DNA of 64,000 nt from Euclidia mi (GCA_944739405.2 OX123182.2:44455598-44519597), one strand, 5' to 3'. Counted from the stretch's first letter, positions 29,751 to 41,267 are shown. Numbers and translations are program-made. Notes: generated by a model not told the origin, from the letters alone.

Positions 29751-29816
29751 ATGAGACAACAGATAGGCTTTCATGTGTTTTAAACTTAGTTCATCAAAAC
29801 ATACAAGGCCTATCTG
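29738..29816 (+). promoter_or_regulatory. Putative -1 ribosomal frameshift signal between N2 ORF1 and ORF2
   Basis: ORF1 ends ...AGT TTA AAC TAT TAG. TTTAAAC (29738-29744) is a canonical X XXY YYZ slippery heptamer in the ORF1 frame, and -1 slippage enters the ORF2 frame. That frame has a stop just upstream (29735-29737) and opens exactly at the heptamer. ORF2 has no ATG until after the endonuclease domain. Seventeen nt downstream, GATAGGC (29762-29768) can pair with GCCTATC (29808-29814). The same heptamer and spacing occur in the copy at 56.2 kb. A second TTTAAAC lies in the loop (29779-29785) and is not shared. Confidence 0.75.
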
Positions 29817-32613
29817 GCAAAGAATTAGAAATAGATTTATTTTTAAATAAACATAAGATTGATATCTTATGTATTACAGAACATTGGTTGCGAGGTGACC
29901 AATTAATATTTAACAATCAACATTACTCAGTTATAAGTGCATTCGTAAGAAAGAAGGCTATTCGTGGTGGCTCTCTAATATATGTATGTAATAGTTTGAA
30001 ATGTAAAGAACGTAAGGATATAGCTAAACTTTCTATCGAGCGCACTGCTGAGATTTCTTGTGTTGAGGTTGAACAACATATTATAGTGTGTGTGTATCGA
30101 CCACCACAAAGCGACTTTACTCAGTTTGAAAGCATTATTGAGGATGTCTTAAAACACATAATTTCTAGTAGGAAGTCTATAATCGTATGCGGCGATTTTA
30201 ATGTCAATTTGTTAGAAAAATCACCAATTTGTACTAGGTTAGTTAGCTTATTTAGGTCATTTAATTTAAATGTTTTGTTCTCTGAACCAACTAGAATAAC
30301 CTCACATTCGTCTACATGCTTAGATAATGTTTTTTGCAATTGTCTTTATTTAATTAAGGCTGTTTTAACTGACTTGACATCGGATCACTGCGGGCAAAAG
30401 GTTGTAATTCCAACTAATACAACCCCTAAAGTACAAGAAATTACATGTAGGCCAATGACCTCTGCTCGCCTTAAACACTTTAGTAATGATGTTGCTGCCA
30501 AGATCGCCAGTATTGACTTAACCGTTGATGATCCTGATGAATTATATAAATGCTTATTTAAAATTGTTAATGATGAGTACAATAAAATTTTTAAACTGAA
30601 GACGTTTGCAAGGAACATTAAAGTAAATTTTTGTGATTGGGCAACAGTAGGTATATACAAAAGTAGAGCTAGGTTGTATGATCTATATGGTATGAAGAAA
30701 TACAATTTTAATCCTGAATTTATTCAATATGGTAGAAATTATTCAAAGGTTTTTAAGAGGACATGTGCTTTAGCCAAATCCTTATATTTAAGCAATAAAA
30801 TCAAAGAATCCAAGAACAAAATTAAAACTACTTGTAGCATTATTAACAATGAGACTGGTCGAGCTAAATTGGTAGATAACAATTATGAATTAAAATTTAA
30901 TGGTGAAATTATTACTAGGAAAACTGATGTTGCTCAGACATTTAACAATTTCTTCATAAACATACCAGTGAACACAACCAGCTGTCTAGATTCATGTCCA
31001 AACAAAGCAGAAATGTTGGTTAGGGGCAATGTGAATGAGTGTGATGTGCTTTTTAATTTTAAATTTAATATATTGACACCAATGACATACTGAAGGTATT
31101 CAAGACGCTCAATAATAAAAAATCTGTTGACTTATGGGGCATTTCTGTTAAACTTGTGCGACAAATTATTTCTAGCTTAGCTCCATATTTAGCTGCAATA
31201 TTCAACAGATGCGTAGATACAGGAGTATTTCCTGATCTAATGAAACACAGTAAAGTAATACCATTATTCAAAAAGGGATCAAAGAGCGAGTAGCCTAGTA
31301 ATTTTCGGCCAATTTCCATCTTGCCTGCTATTAGTAAAATTTTTGAAAAGATTATTTTGCATCAACTAGAGAGCCACTTTCACACAAATAATTTATTTCA
31401 CAGTGAACAGTATGGCTTTACTAAGGGTCGCTCCACCGTTGATGCCGGTGTAACTTTGTTAAAGCATATTTTTAATGCTTGGAAAAACTCGAAGGATGCC
31501 ATTGGTGTTTTTTGTGACCTATCAAAGGCCTTTGACTGTGTGGAACATAATACGCTTTTACTTAAATTGAAACTTTATGGTATTAGAGATACCGCACTCA
31601 ATCTTGTTGCCAGCTACCTTAATGATAGAATTCAGTATGTAGATGTTAATGGGAGTAGGTCTCTAGGTTTGCCAGTAGGAATGGGCGTTCCACAGGGCTC
31701 TATTCTCGGTCCATTTCTTTTTTTAATATATATTAATGATTTGCCGTTCTTTGTACAAAATTTATGTGATATTGTTTTGTTTGCCGACGATACGTCACTA
31801 ATTTTTAAAGTTGATCGTAATTTAAGTAACTTTGATACCGTCAATAACACTCTTGCACAAGTATTAGATTGGTTTTCGACAAATAATTTGGTACTCAACT
31901 CAAGCAAAACCAAATGTGTTAAATTCTCTTTGCCTAATGTCAAAAGTGTTCCTACTAATATAATTTTAAATAAGGAAACAATTCAACTAGTCGAATCAAC
32001 CGTATTCTTAGGTGTAACTTTAGATTGTAAGCTTCAGTGGGGCGCCCAAATATCCTGTCTCGCAGTAAAACTTAGTTCTGCAGCGTTTGCAGTTAGAAAA
32101 GTTAGGGAATTCACAGATATAGATACTGCTAGACTAGTTTACTTTAGTTATTTTCACAGCGTAATGTCTTACGGAATAATGTTATGGGGTACAGCTGCTG
32201 ATATACAGACTATTTTTGTCATTCAAAAAAGGGCCATACGTGCAATTTATAAGTTAGGTGCTAGAGATTCTTTACGTGATAAATTTAAAGAAGTAGACAT
32301 ATTGACAGTTGCATCGCAATATATATATGCTAACTTAATGTACATTAAGAAAAACTTAATTCTACACCGCAAAAATAGTGATTTGCACAACGTGAACACA
32401 AGGAATAAACATAAACTGGTGGGAACTAACTACCGTCTACATAAAGTTCAGAACTCATTTGCGGGGATTGGTATACGATTTTTCAACAAATTGCCTCTTG
32501 AAATAATGAATTTACCCATGCACAAATACAAACGGACAATTAGGAACTTTCTTTTACAAAGGGGTTATTACACTATTAAGGAATTTTTAAATGATAAGAC
32601 ACCGTGGGGATAG
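29738..32613 (+). pseudogene. N2 ORF2: APE endonuclease and reverse transcriptase
   Basis: About 958 codons from the slippery site. Endonuclease: HQNIQGLSGK (Asn), CITEHWL (Glu), VCVYRPP, VCGDFNVNLL, STCLDNVF and LTSDHCGQ; all catalytic motifs are present. A one-base loss near 31068 changes frame, and a TAG is at 31291-31293. The RT frame from 31261 on reads FRPISILPAISKIFEK, FCDLSKAFDCVEH (motif A), GVPQGSILGPFLFLIYIND (motif B), the catalytic VLFADDTSLIF (FADD at 31780-31791) and VFLGVTLD. The C-terminal region ends DKTPWG at 32613. No RNase H. The protein would nick DNA and copy the element RNA at the nick. Two lesions only, so it was active recently. Confidence 0.9.
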
Positions 32614-33517
32614 GCTTAGGCTTGTTTAACTCACGATTATTTTATTTACATGTTAAGTGGAGGTGCCTCGTGAACACATGATTTTTTTTGCAGGATTTGG
32701 ATATTTTTATGATTTGTTGAATGTAGTTTAACATTATTTATCTCTGATCATATCATTGTTCACTTGTCACCTTCACAAAATTCTTTCTACATTTGCATTC
32801 CTTCACGCGTTCCACTAACTTATGTTAATAATAACGATCTGGAAAATGGAGGTAATTGGCGGTCATGGTCAGTATACCAACAGATTGTTTCTTACTGCTG
32901 GTTCGTATACCGTTGTCATCATGCTCACTAAAATGACATTTCTTGTGGTGGCGTCGTGTGTCGGGTCATCCCTGTCCCTCTAATATGGCGAGAGGGATGA
33001 TGGCTGGCACATGCGTCATACTCGTGAACGGGTGCTACTTGCGATGACTGGTCGATGACGGTCTTGCGGGCTGGTATTAGATTTTAATATTTAACTGCAT
33101 CATTTCCATCATGGTTCTGATCACTTTCGCGGATTGCCTGCATTATTAGGTATATATAATGTAAGTGGATGCTCCTGTTTCACCATGTCTATTCTGAGGC
33201 TAACCAAAAGTATTATGCTTGAGTATTATGATGTACAGTAAATATATACAAGTGATATAGAAGGTGTAACAGTTGCAGCACCTTACAAAATGTAAATTGT
33301 GTATAATGCAAAACCTGGCTTTGAAAAAGAGTGACCGTGAGTTTTATTGCCCGTTCTTTCTCATGGTTCTACCTATTGCTTTGCGAACGTGGCAGTAAAT
33401 GTAAATGTAGAAGCATACAGTAATAATGTTTTAAATTTGAGTATAAGTAATTATATTATAAATTTATTATTTTGACGTTCATAAGCGTCACATTGTGACC
33501 CGAATGAATAAAGGATT
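32614..33517 (+). other. 3' UTR of N2 copy 1
   Basis: Non-coding. It shares blocks with the 3' UTRs at 51050-51644 and, reversed, 52430-53400 (for example GACACACGACGCCACCACAA on the plus strand at about 52966). Ends AATGAATAAAGGATT plus poly-A, so it carries an AATAAA signal. Confidence 0.75.
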
Positions 33518-33670
33518 AAAAAAAAAAAAAAAATCTAGGATTATTTTTATTCGATAAAATTTAATAAATATGATAGAGCTTAGCTCGTCTGACGGTATGT
33601 TATAAAATTGGTTGAGTAGCTAATCCAGAAAATAATTAAATGAGTAAACAAGGAGAATCATAATTAAGAT

Positions 33671-33777
33671 TGAATGTCATAGGCATTACTAATACAACCT
33701 CAAAAGATCTGTCTTTTGAGTGAATGTCATAGGCATTACTAATACAACCTCAAAAGATCTGTCTTTTGAGGTTGTAT
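33671..33777. repeat. 50-bp perfect tandem duplication ending in a hairpin
   Basis: 33671-33720 and 33721-33770 are identical 50-bp units. The second runs into a 16-bp perfect hairpin (33742-33757 with 33762-33777, loop TCTG). The first unit carries only the inner part of the same hairpin. Confidence 0.95.
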
Positions 33778-33797
33778 GTGCAACAGCACATACAAAG

Positions 33798-34010
33798 CAG
33801 TGATAGTCTAGTGGAGATACTAGCAGACTACCATGCAGAAGGTATCGGGTTCGAATCCACGGCGCGCATCACTGACTTTTCAGAGTTATGTGCGTATTGA
33901 ATTGTCAATTATTGCTTGCCCCGTACCTCGGAGAGCACATTAAGCCGTAGATCCCGGTAGTTATAAAGATTTTTGACAGTCGTTATAAAGTGTCAGTACC
34001 TTCTAAAATA
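33798..34010 (+). mobile_element. tRNA-derived SINE
   Basis: Box A-like TAGTCTAGTGG near 33804, box B GGTTCGAATCC near 33848, then the body ATCACTGACTTTTCAGAGTT and CCTCGGAGAGCACATTAAGC. Same body as 14270-14416 (minus). It is a head-containing copy. Confidence 0.8.
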
Positions 34011-34027
34011 AACTAAAACTAATCTCA

Positions 34028-34135
34028 ACCATGGTATATCGCCATCCCTTCGGGTTGCGGAGGTCAGACAAGCAGTCGCTCTGCCAAAAAGCTAATATTC
34101 AGACAAATCCGGTTAGACTTGGCTAGCCAAAGTGA
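34028..34135 (+). repeat. LINE-type 3'-end fragment (CCCTTCGGG repeat)
   Basis: GCCATCCCTTCGGGTTGCGG, GAGGTCAGACAAGCAGTCGC and ATCCGGTTAGACT are wording I associate with a very abundant moth/butterfly repeat. Short and truncated. No gene in the following 34136-34589. Confidence 0.5.
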
Positions 34136-34589
34136 ACAAAATATTAGCATTGTATTAGGTTTTCGATCAAAATTATCGATGGAAACTTAGAATTATCGGT
34201 CGAAGAAAGAGTCTTCAACCTCTCTACAAAGCAATTTATCTTTATATTGCGATACAAACTGCCTCAATAATGACACAATTTGTCGAGGCATTGGTCCATC
34301 ACTCTCAAACGTGCTACTATATCCACGGTCATGCTACTTTCTACAAGCAACTATACTAAAGTATTATACAATTATGTTGATCTGCATTTGCAAAATATTT
34401 TTATAATAATTATAATAACTTTATTGGCATAATAATAAGGTTCTGGACAGCTGTTCGTTGAAGCTCTGACTCCTGAGCTACGTTTAAACCTGTGTTACAG
34501 AAGTCAGTGACCCCTCACAATTTTCATGTTCACGTAAATTATTATTATCCAATATTGAACCTTAAACTAGATAATTATAATTTTCAGAA

Positions 34590-34735
34590 GTAAGGTAAAG
34601 GTAGACAAGTGTTTGTGTGTGTGGATGTATGTATGTGTGTGTGTATGTTTCGTGTATGTGTATGGGTAGGTACGTGTGTATGGAAGTGTGTGGGCGTGCG
34701 TGTGATTATATGCGTGTTGATGTTTGAGTGCCTGC
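34590..34735. repeat. TG-rich low-complexity tract
   Basis: Irregular GTGTGTATG-type repeats. Open frames on both strands here are composition artefacts. Confidence 0.85.
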
Positions 34736-35121
34736 GTGGACTGTATAAAATGGAACCTATCCTAGGAGTAATGTTTCTGTTTGCGTATAATCTAACCCTT
34801 GTAACCATTCTTTAGTTTTACGCGTCATTTCGTTATATATCAAAGGGTTAATGCTTAGTTTTCTGTTTATTTTATTGTACACATATAAGAGCTGAGGAAT
34901 ATGTGTCGTAGTCGTGCGGATGCAGTAGTACATTTGACGGTTGTACAGACATTGTGCACTGTACGTCTTAACGCAGCGTATTTGTCAAAAGGCGTGACAA
35001 GATGTTGTTTTCGTAGGAGATGGAGAAGGTACAGCTGCCTTATTGTTAGGACTTGACAGTTTTGGTATAGTTCTGTAGTCGGAAAACGGAATGGTTTGAA
35101 GGTCATAACTTTGAGCTGTGA

Positions 35122-36735
35122 TCACTGAGCTCTTTCGAGACGTATTATGTGGGTTTTGCATGCCCCTCCCCAGGCTGTTATACAATAGCCCATCACTGAT
35201 TGTGCCAATGCATAGTACACCATTCTAATGAGATTGTAATCACCTACATGCCTTAGATTTTTGAAGGCCCACATCAGTTTTTTGGTGCGAAATGTGATAA
35301 GGTCAATGTGATCATACCAGCTAAGTTTTTCGTCCAAAATAACGCCCAGATATTTAACAGTAGCTGATCTGTGAATAGAGAGACAGGCGCAGGGATTATT
35401 TAGGTCATAAGTCTTGCAGGAATGAACCTTAATGTTCAAGTCCGGTGACTTTACTTCGGCAAAGGTGAAGTTTATGTAAGTGATTTTTGTGACATTGAGA
35501 GTTAGTAGGTTCATTTCTAACCACTCGTTGATTTTACGAAGTCCCGACTCAGCGAAGGATTTCGCCTCGTCCCAAGTCCCTCTATGAAATACAAGAGCTG
35601 TGTCATCTGCATATGTGAATATTCTACTGTTAACAATAGTCTGCTGACACAGGTCATTAATGTAGATCAGGAAGAGTCTGGAGGCGAGGAAACTTCCCTG
35701 TGGAACACCGTAATCAACTCTATTTTCAGAACTGATGTGCTCACGAATATTTACTCGCTGCGTACGATCACACAGAAAGTCTTTGAAGATTGCATGAGCT
35801 TTTCCCCGAATTCCCACACGCTCTAATTTATTCACAAGGGTTGGAATACATACAGTATCGAAAGCCTTGGCTAAATCGATAATGACTCCAATGCATTTTT
35901 GTTTAGCATTCACTTTTGACGTCACATAGTCTACCAATTCAGTTACAGCGTTTTCCTTGCTTTTTCCTTTCCTAAATCCGAATTGAGAATCGAAATTCTA
36001 GATATTTTACTAGTCTGTTATTTAGTACCTTTTATAGTATTTTGGATTAGGCGGATAGTACCGATATTGGCCTGTAATTTTGTATACTGTCTGCGTTCCC
36101 TCCCTTGTGAACGAGAGTTATAATGGATTTTTTGAAAACTTGAAGGAAAACGCCTTCGAAACACAGTTGTATGATTTTGGTAAGAGGTGGCACTATAATA
36201 TTCTTTCCTAGTTTTAGAAATTTGACTGGTATAGAGTCCCATCCCGTAGCACAGTCATTTTTCAAACTCATAATTAGCGACTCGATTTCTGATTCATCTG
36301 GTGAGAGCAGTACTATAGAGTCACGATATCGAGGCAAGTCGACTTTATATGCACTATTTTTAGTTTTTCGAGATGCTATTATTGTACCCGCTAGCTGTTT
36401 GCCTATTTTAGAGAAATAGTTGTTTACATCTTCCACGGTCTTAGATATATTTTCTGAAGACGATATTAGATAGTCGGCTGGTGTTTTTTGACTCTTTAGG
36501 TTTATTACAGATTTAACTGCATTCCACGTTTCCTTTATGTTTTTCGCTGAATTTAATAATGATCTTTCGTAATTTATTTTGAGTTTCCTAATAAGTGCAT
36601 TACAGAAATTACGATATCTTGTAAATGTTAGACGGATAATTTTGTTATTTGGGTTAGAGACTTTTTATGAAGCTTATCCCTATTGCGTATGCATTTGAGT
36701 AAGCCAGGTGTCATCCAGGGCAGTTGAGCATTCGG
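35122..36735 (-). pseudogene. N3 linker and reverse transcriptase
   Basis: QLPWMTPGLLK is near 36720; frame 36436-36047 reads MEDVNNYFSKIGKQLAG, CATGWDSIPVKFLK and NYRPISVLSA; frame 35937-35122 reads GVIIDLAKAFDTV (motif A), GVPQGSFLASRLFLIYIND (motif B, with the usual GP changed to AS) and FTYADDTALVF (catalytic box). It ends with GYCITAWGGACKTHIIRLERAQ. Frame breaks lie near 36580 and 36000. The 3' part down to 34870 is decayed. Confidence 0.82.
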
Positions 36736-37181
36736 TGCGCTAGCGATCAGTCGTGCACAGCCAAAATATTTACGTAAATAATTTAATTTGAAGTATTAAA
36801 ATGAACAATTCAAACGAATAAAATCAAAACAAACCAATATTCCGAGAATTTTAGCCGCGCACGTGCAATTTTAACGCTGGCCAAATTCACAAGCGGTAGT
36901 GCTTAAAATTATTTGTGAGTGTTTAGTGACAACACAGTTGTTTTTGTACTTCGTTCCAATTGTTTGGTTATGAAAATAACATAGAACTCCAGATGCGAGT
37001 GCAAATAAACCACCCCGCTTCCAGATTATCTTAACTGTGCCCATAATTTCAATAACTTTACAACTATTTTGCTTTCACCGCTAAAGCTTATGACTCAAGC
37101 TAAATGTTCTGTCCGTCGCGATAGCCACCTGAGTTTCTGTTGCCAAGTGACCTAGTTACCTATTATTATTATTTACTGAAA

Positions 37182-37991
37182 ATGTCTTCAATAACTGATG
37201 TATCACCCGAAATCTTTGCTGGTATAGTCTCGCGGATGACGAGTATGGAATCTGAAATACAGTTTTTTCGCCAATTGTTATCGAAGCAAGCGGAACTTAT
37301 TCAAATTCAAACCGAAGAGATCCGAAGCTTGAAATCGGTAATTCACAACCAGTCACCAATGCCCGCAGTATCCAACTGTACTGCTACACCAACGACAGGC
37401 AAGGGCAGCCAGCAAAAAGCCCTTCCCATCCACACTAAAAAGAAACTAAACAGAGTGAAGCACCCATCACGAATAGCGGCTGCGACAGTTAGTGAAAACT
37501 CACCTAATTTAGAAGTTGCTGAGCTCTCTGAATCGGAATCGGTCACTGAAATCACATTGCAAGGAACGTCTACTGAAAAACCTAGTACCCACCCAAATGT
37601 CAAAAATGGTGATGATCTTTGGACGGAAGTTCAACACAATAAGCCACGCGCCTCACTTTCACTGCGCTGTACTGCTGGTCCATCTGTGACGTCACTGAAA
37701 GCGGCTTAACCGCGTAAACATTTTCATTTATGGAATATGCTTTCAAGTGCGGACGAAATCAAGACATATCTAAGTGAGCTTTGCCCAGAAAGAGCTATTA
37801 CCGTAGAACAATTGAAAACGGCCAACTATTATAACTCATTCAAAATAGGAGTGCCAGAAGATTGCTACGAAAAAGGTTTTTTGGTGAACGTTTGGCCTGA
37901 AAACGCGCGCGTTAAGAAATGGATAAACTACAAAAAGCGCGCAACTAGCTCGCACAGCCAAACGTTTCGACGCGATATCGGCCAGCAATGA
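37182..37991 (+). pseudogene. N4 ORF1, one internal stop
   Basis: ATG 37182 opens MSSITDVSPEIFAGIVSRMT, followed by a coiled coil (MESEIQFFRQLLSKQ, IRSLKSV), a Ser/Thr-rich basic linker (KKKLNRVKHPSR) and, after a TAA at 37707-37709 in the same frame, AITVEQLKTANYYNSFKIGV and VNVWPENARVKKW. This last block looks like the RNA-binding C-terminal domain found in this kind of ORF1. Otherwise about 269 codons long. Confidence 0.72.
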
Positions 37992-38027
37992 GCCGCGCAC
38001 AACAACATCAACGCAGATAAATATATT

Positions 38028-39236
38028 TTATCAAAATGTACGGGGGTTGAAAACGAAACTTTGCGTATGGTATACCAGCATAAATTAGTCTCTGAGCATT
38101 TACTTGTTGCTGCGACGGAGACCTTCTTGGACAGTCAGTGGGCGACGCCGAGATCGTACCTGATGACTGGAGCTTGCTCCGCCGTGACCGCGCCACCCGC
38201 GGTGGCGGAGTCCTGCTTGCTGCACGACTGGGTGTCACCATGCGACGCCGACCAGAGCTTGAATTGGAGCTCGGAGAAGATCTATGGGCTTGTATCACTC
38301 ACCTCTCATATTGTATGTGTAGTTTATATTAAGCCAAGTGCCAATAACGCTATCTATATGAATGTGTTTTGCAAAATTGAATCTTTTGTATCTCAATCTA
38401 AGTGTACTTTTTTAATTATTGGTGACCTAAATATGAAAAGTGCTTCTAACAATATTAGAAATTATTATTGTTATTTTTTAACCTATTGTAATCTAACTGA
38501 ACATAATAACATCGTTAATTCTCACGGAAGTATTCTCGATGTCGTGTTGGCGCGAGAGTGCATTGGGTCACGGTCGCGATATGTGTGCGTGTGCGAAGGT
38601 GAAGGGTTCGCACAGATCGACCAACTGTACCATCCAGGGCTCGAGATAACGCTAAGTCTTCAATCGCACACTGACAAAACGACCGAATTTCTACAACCGA
38701 GTAATATTGCAGTATCACACGATTGGAATTTTAATAAAATAGATATCGTATTATTTAGTTCGATGCTTGAGGAAATTTCTTGGCAACCTGTCCTCGAGAG
38801 CGAAGATGTATATTCTGCAACTGACGCTTTCTATAAGATAATTTACCAATTATTTGATCTATGTGTTCCTAGAAGAACGAGGCGTGCTACAAAGTGCAAA
38901 AAATATCCCGTATGGTTTGATGCTAATATAATTAAATATATCAATTTGAAATCTAAACTGCACAGGACCTGGTTGAAGTCCAGATGTATAAATACCTATA
39001 GATTATTCTCGGACATACGTGCTAGCCTAAAGATTCGTATAACCGCCGCATACAAAGTTCATATGATAGACATTGAAGAAAATTTACAAAACAATCCACA
39101 ACGTTTCTGGGCTCATGTACATAGCCTTAAATCTAAGGGTGGTTTTAAGCCTAGTGTCACCTACAAAAACACTGTGTGTGTAGGCGTGGGAGCAGCTGAA
39201 GCATTCGCTAATTATTTTTCTTGTGTTCTTAAGTGA
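38028..39236 (+). pseudogene. N4 endonuclease domain
   Basis: IFYQNVRGLKTKL (Asn motif) starts near 38028; a frame change follows, then VAATETFLD (Glu). A second frame covers 38138-38320 (DRATRGGGVLLAARLGV, ELGEDLWACITHLS), and the first frame resumes with FLIIGDLNMKS, LDVVLAREC and HPGLEITLSLQSHTD, where the usual SDH is altered. It ends at TGA 39234-39236. There are at least three frame breaks. Confidence 0.75.
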
Positions 39237-40922
39237 TCTGCCTGCACTTGACTGCAAGTCATGCGTCGAGTACGGTGTGCATGGCGGTTACGTTTCCATA
39301 CCTACTTTGTCACCTCGAGATATAAATCGCGGCATAAACAAATTAAAATCGAGTAGCTCGATTGGTCCAGATAATGTACCTACTTTTATACTCAAAACTT
39401 AAAAGAAACACTTCATTCTTCCACTTGGTCATATTTTTAATCTCTCACTTAAACATGGCAAATACCCTACCCAGTGGAAAATTTCCAGAGTTACCCTAAT
39501 CCCTAAGAATAGTAATAAGATATTAGTAGATGAATACCGTCCTATAGCAATTCTGTGTGCTCCTGCAAAAGTATTTGAATATATACTACATACTGACATA
39601 TACAGACAGGTAAAACAGTTAATCGGTGATGAACAACACGGTTTCAGGCCAGGCCGCTCTGTCAATACAAATTTATTATGTTTAGTTGATTATATCTCTG
39701 GCGCGATGGATCGTGGGCTACAGGTTGATGTAATTTATTTTGATTTTCAAAAGGCATTCGATAAAATTGATAATGACATACTACTGCATAAATTATCGGA
39801 CATCGGATTTACCCCGAATCTCCTTGCCTTCTTTGCTGATTATATGAGAGATAGACTTCAGTACGTAAAACATGGCATCTATGAATCACAACCATATCAC
39901 ACTCGATCCGGTGTTAGCCAAGGCTCAGTTCTTGGCCCTCTTCTTTTCCTAATTATGATCCATGACCTTCCGAAAGTGGTGTGTGCCGCTAATTGTCTTT
40001 TATACGCAGACGACCTTAAACTATTCCTCGAAATTAGCTCCCCTAGCGACTGCATTAGTTTACAAAATGATATTGAACTAATTCGTAAATGGAGTATCGC
40101 CAACAAAATGTTATTTAATGTAAATAAATGTAATCTAATGACCTTTTCCCGTAAAAGAAAACCAGTTGTTTACGATTATACACTGAATAACTTATCTATA
40201 AATAGATCACACCATGTTAAAGATCTAGGAGTGACTTTTGATACCAGTTTGCCTTTCACGAGCATATATCTGATCTCGCTAAAATAACCTACAGTCGGTT
40301 GGGCTTTGTATTACGCAATGTCAAGGAATTTGCCAACCCCCAAGTTATTAGAATACTTTATAACACCTTAGTTAGAAGCAAGCTCGAATCCAGCGCATGT
40401 GTTTGGAACCCGCATCAAGTCAAATACACGCAGATGCTTGAAAAAGTACAAAAGGCCTTTTTAAGGTCGCTTTACAAAATGTGCTATGGATACTATCCAT
40501 TCCTATATCCGACAAAATTCCTTCTTGATCAGCTTGGATACAACTCTTTAGAAGTGAGAAGGACTTTAGATCAGCCTACTATCTGCTGCAAGGCGCTAAG
40601 AGGCTCTGTCGACTCACTTCAGCTACACAATTTGTTATGTACGTTCTTTGTGCCAGATGAACCCGGAGTGTCGGCAAATAGGTGTGGTCGGCCACACAAC
40701 CTCTTCCACGTGTAGCCCAGTCGTACTGTGGCAGGATCTAAGTCACCGCTAGTCCGTGCGCGCCATCACCTCAATGCACTTCTCGCCGCCAACACAGACT
40801 GTGATATTTTGGTGGATAACTGGGCGTCTATTGTGACTGTCTTCCAGCGGTATTGTGAGAACATAATCGACCAATGGGACAGATGTAAAAAGAATGACAT
40901 CCATGATGTTGATAAAATATAA
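39237..40922 (+). pseudogene. N4 reverse transcriptase
   Basis: After a stop the plus strand continues SPRDINRGINKLKSSSSIGP, DEYRPIAILCAPAKVFE and HGFRPGRSVNTNLL, then IYFDFQKAFDKID (motif A), SGVSQGSVLGPLLFLIMI (motif B), CLLYADDLKLF (catalytic box) and HVKDLGVTFD. A frameshift near 40270 leads to the thumb (RLGFVLRNVKEFANP, SACVWNPHQ). A TAG at 40713 precedes the last part (40728-40922), which ends DIHDVDKI. Inactive. Confidence 0.82.
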
Positions 40923-41045
40923 ATTTAATTACTTTTTACATACTTACTTTTATTTATTTTTACTCTCGGTGTATAATCATTATTACTTTTCTATTTTGTT
41001 CCGTATTGTATCACGTGTTTATGTTTTGTTTGTATTAATTATCCC

Positions 41046-41156
41046 CTCAACTGGCAAATAGCTGATTTGACAGCCAAGGCCATCGTCCCATTTTGGGATG
41101 GTTGCCAGCATGGGAAATTTCTTTTTCGTCCCATTTCGGTACGGTTGCCAGTTGAG
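41046..41156. repeat. Inverted repeat in the N4 3' UTR
   Basis: CTCAACTGGCAA (41046-41057) pairs with TTGCCAGTTGAG (41145-41156). Between them CGTCCCATTTTGGGATGG and CGTCCCATTTCGGTACGG are imperfect direct repeats. Such 3' structures can serve as RT recognition sites; that role is inferred. Confidence 0.7.
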
Positions 41157-41267
41157 AGGTGTATATGATTTGTGTTTGTTTGTATATTATACCTGTGAGA
41201 TATTTGTAAGTGGTGTAAGCCGTTCTTATCTCAATAAATAAATAAATAATAAATTTAATGTCCCTTT

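Larger units (their letters stand above)
27560..33533 (+). mobile_element. Non-LTR retrotransposon N2, copy 1 (most complete)
   Basis: Two-ORF element with a 3' UTR and a 16-base poly-A (33518-33533). The 5' boundary is an estimate: a GC-richer leader starts near 27560. The 3' UTR shares wording with the other N2 copies (GTAAGTGGATGCTCCTGTT and GACGTTCATAAGCGTCAC). The endonuclease is of the APE type, and the RT belongs to the Jockey/CR1 group by motif wording. ORF1 is intact; ORF2 has a one-base deletion near 31068 and a TAG at 31291, so this is a recent but dead copy. The target duplication was not found. Confidence 0.88.
36740..41260 (+). mobile_element. Non-LTR retrotransposon N4, inserted in N3
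   Basis: Plus-strand element with a 5' leader, ORF1 (37182-37991), ORF2 (about 38028-40922), a 3' UTR and an (AATA)n tail near 41235-41255. It disrupts N3, so it is the younger. The 5' leader (36740-37181) holds no gene. I cannot define a clear target duplication; a short overlap or deletion at the junction is possible. RT wording (SGVSQGSVLGPLLF, YADDLKLF) is that of a Jockey-group element. Confidence 0.82.

Noticed and set aside
29751..29783. ATG at 29751 directly after the ORF1 stop as an ORF2 restart
   Set aside because: It lies in the ORF1 frame and meets TAA after ten codons; it does not lead into the endonuclease frame.
29779..29785. Second TTTAAAC heptamer as a frameshift site
   Set aside because: It is in the ORF2 frame, where a -1 slip would leave the coding frame, and it is absent in copy 3.
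34584..34815. Frames rich in His/Thr or Val/Cys
   Set aside because: Translation of a TG-rich low-complexity tract.
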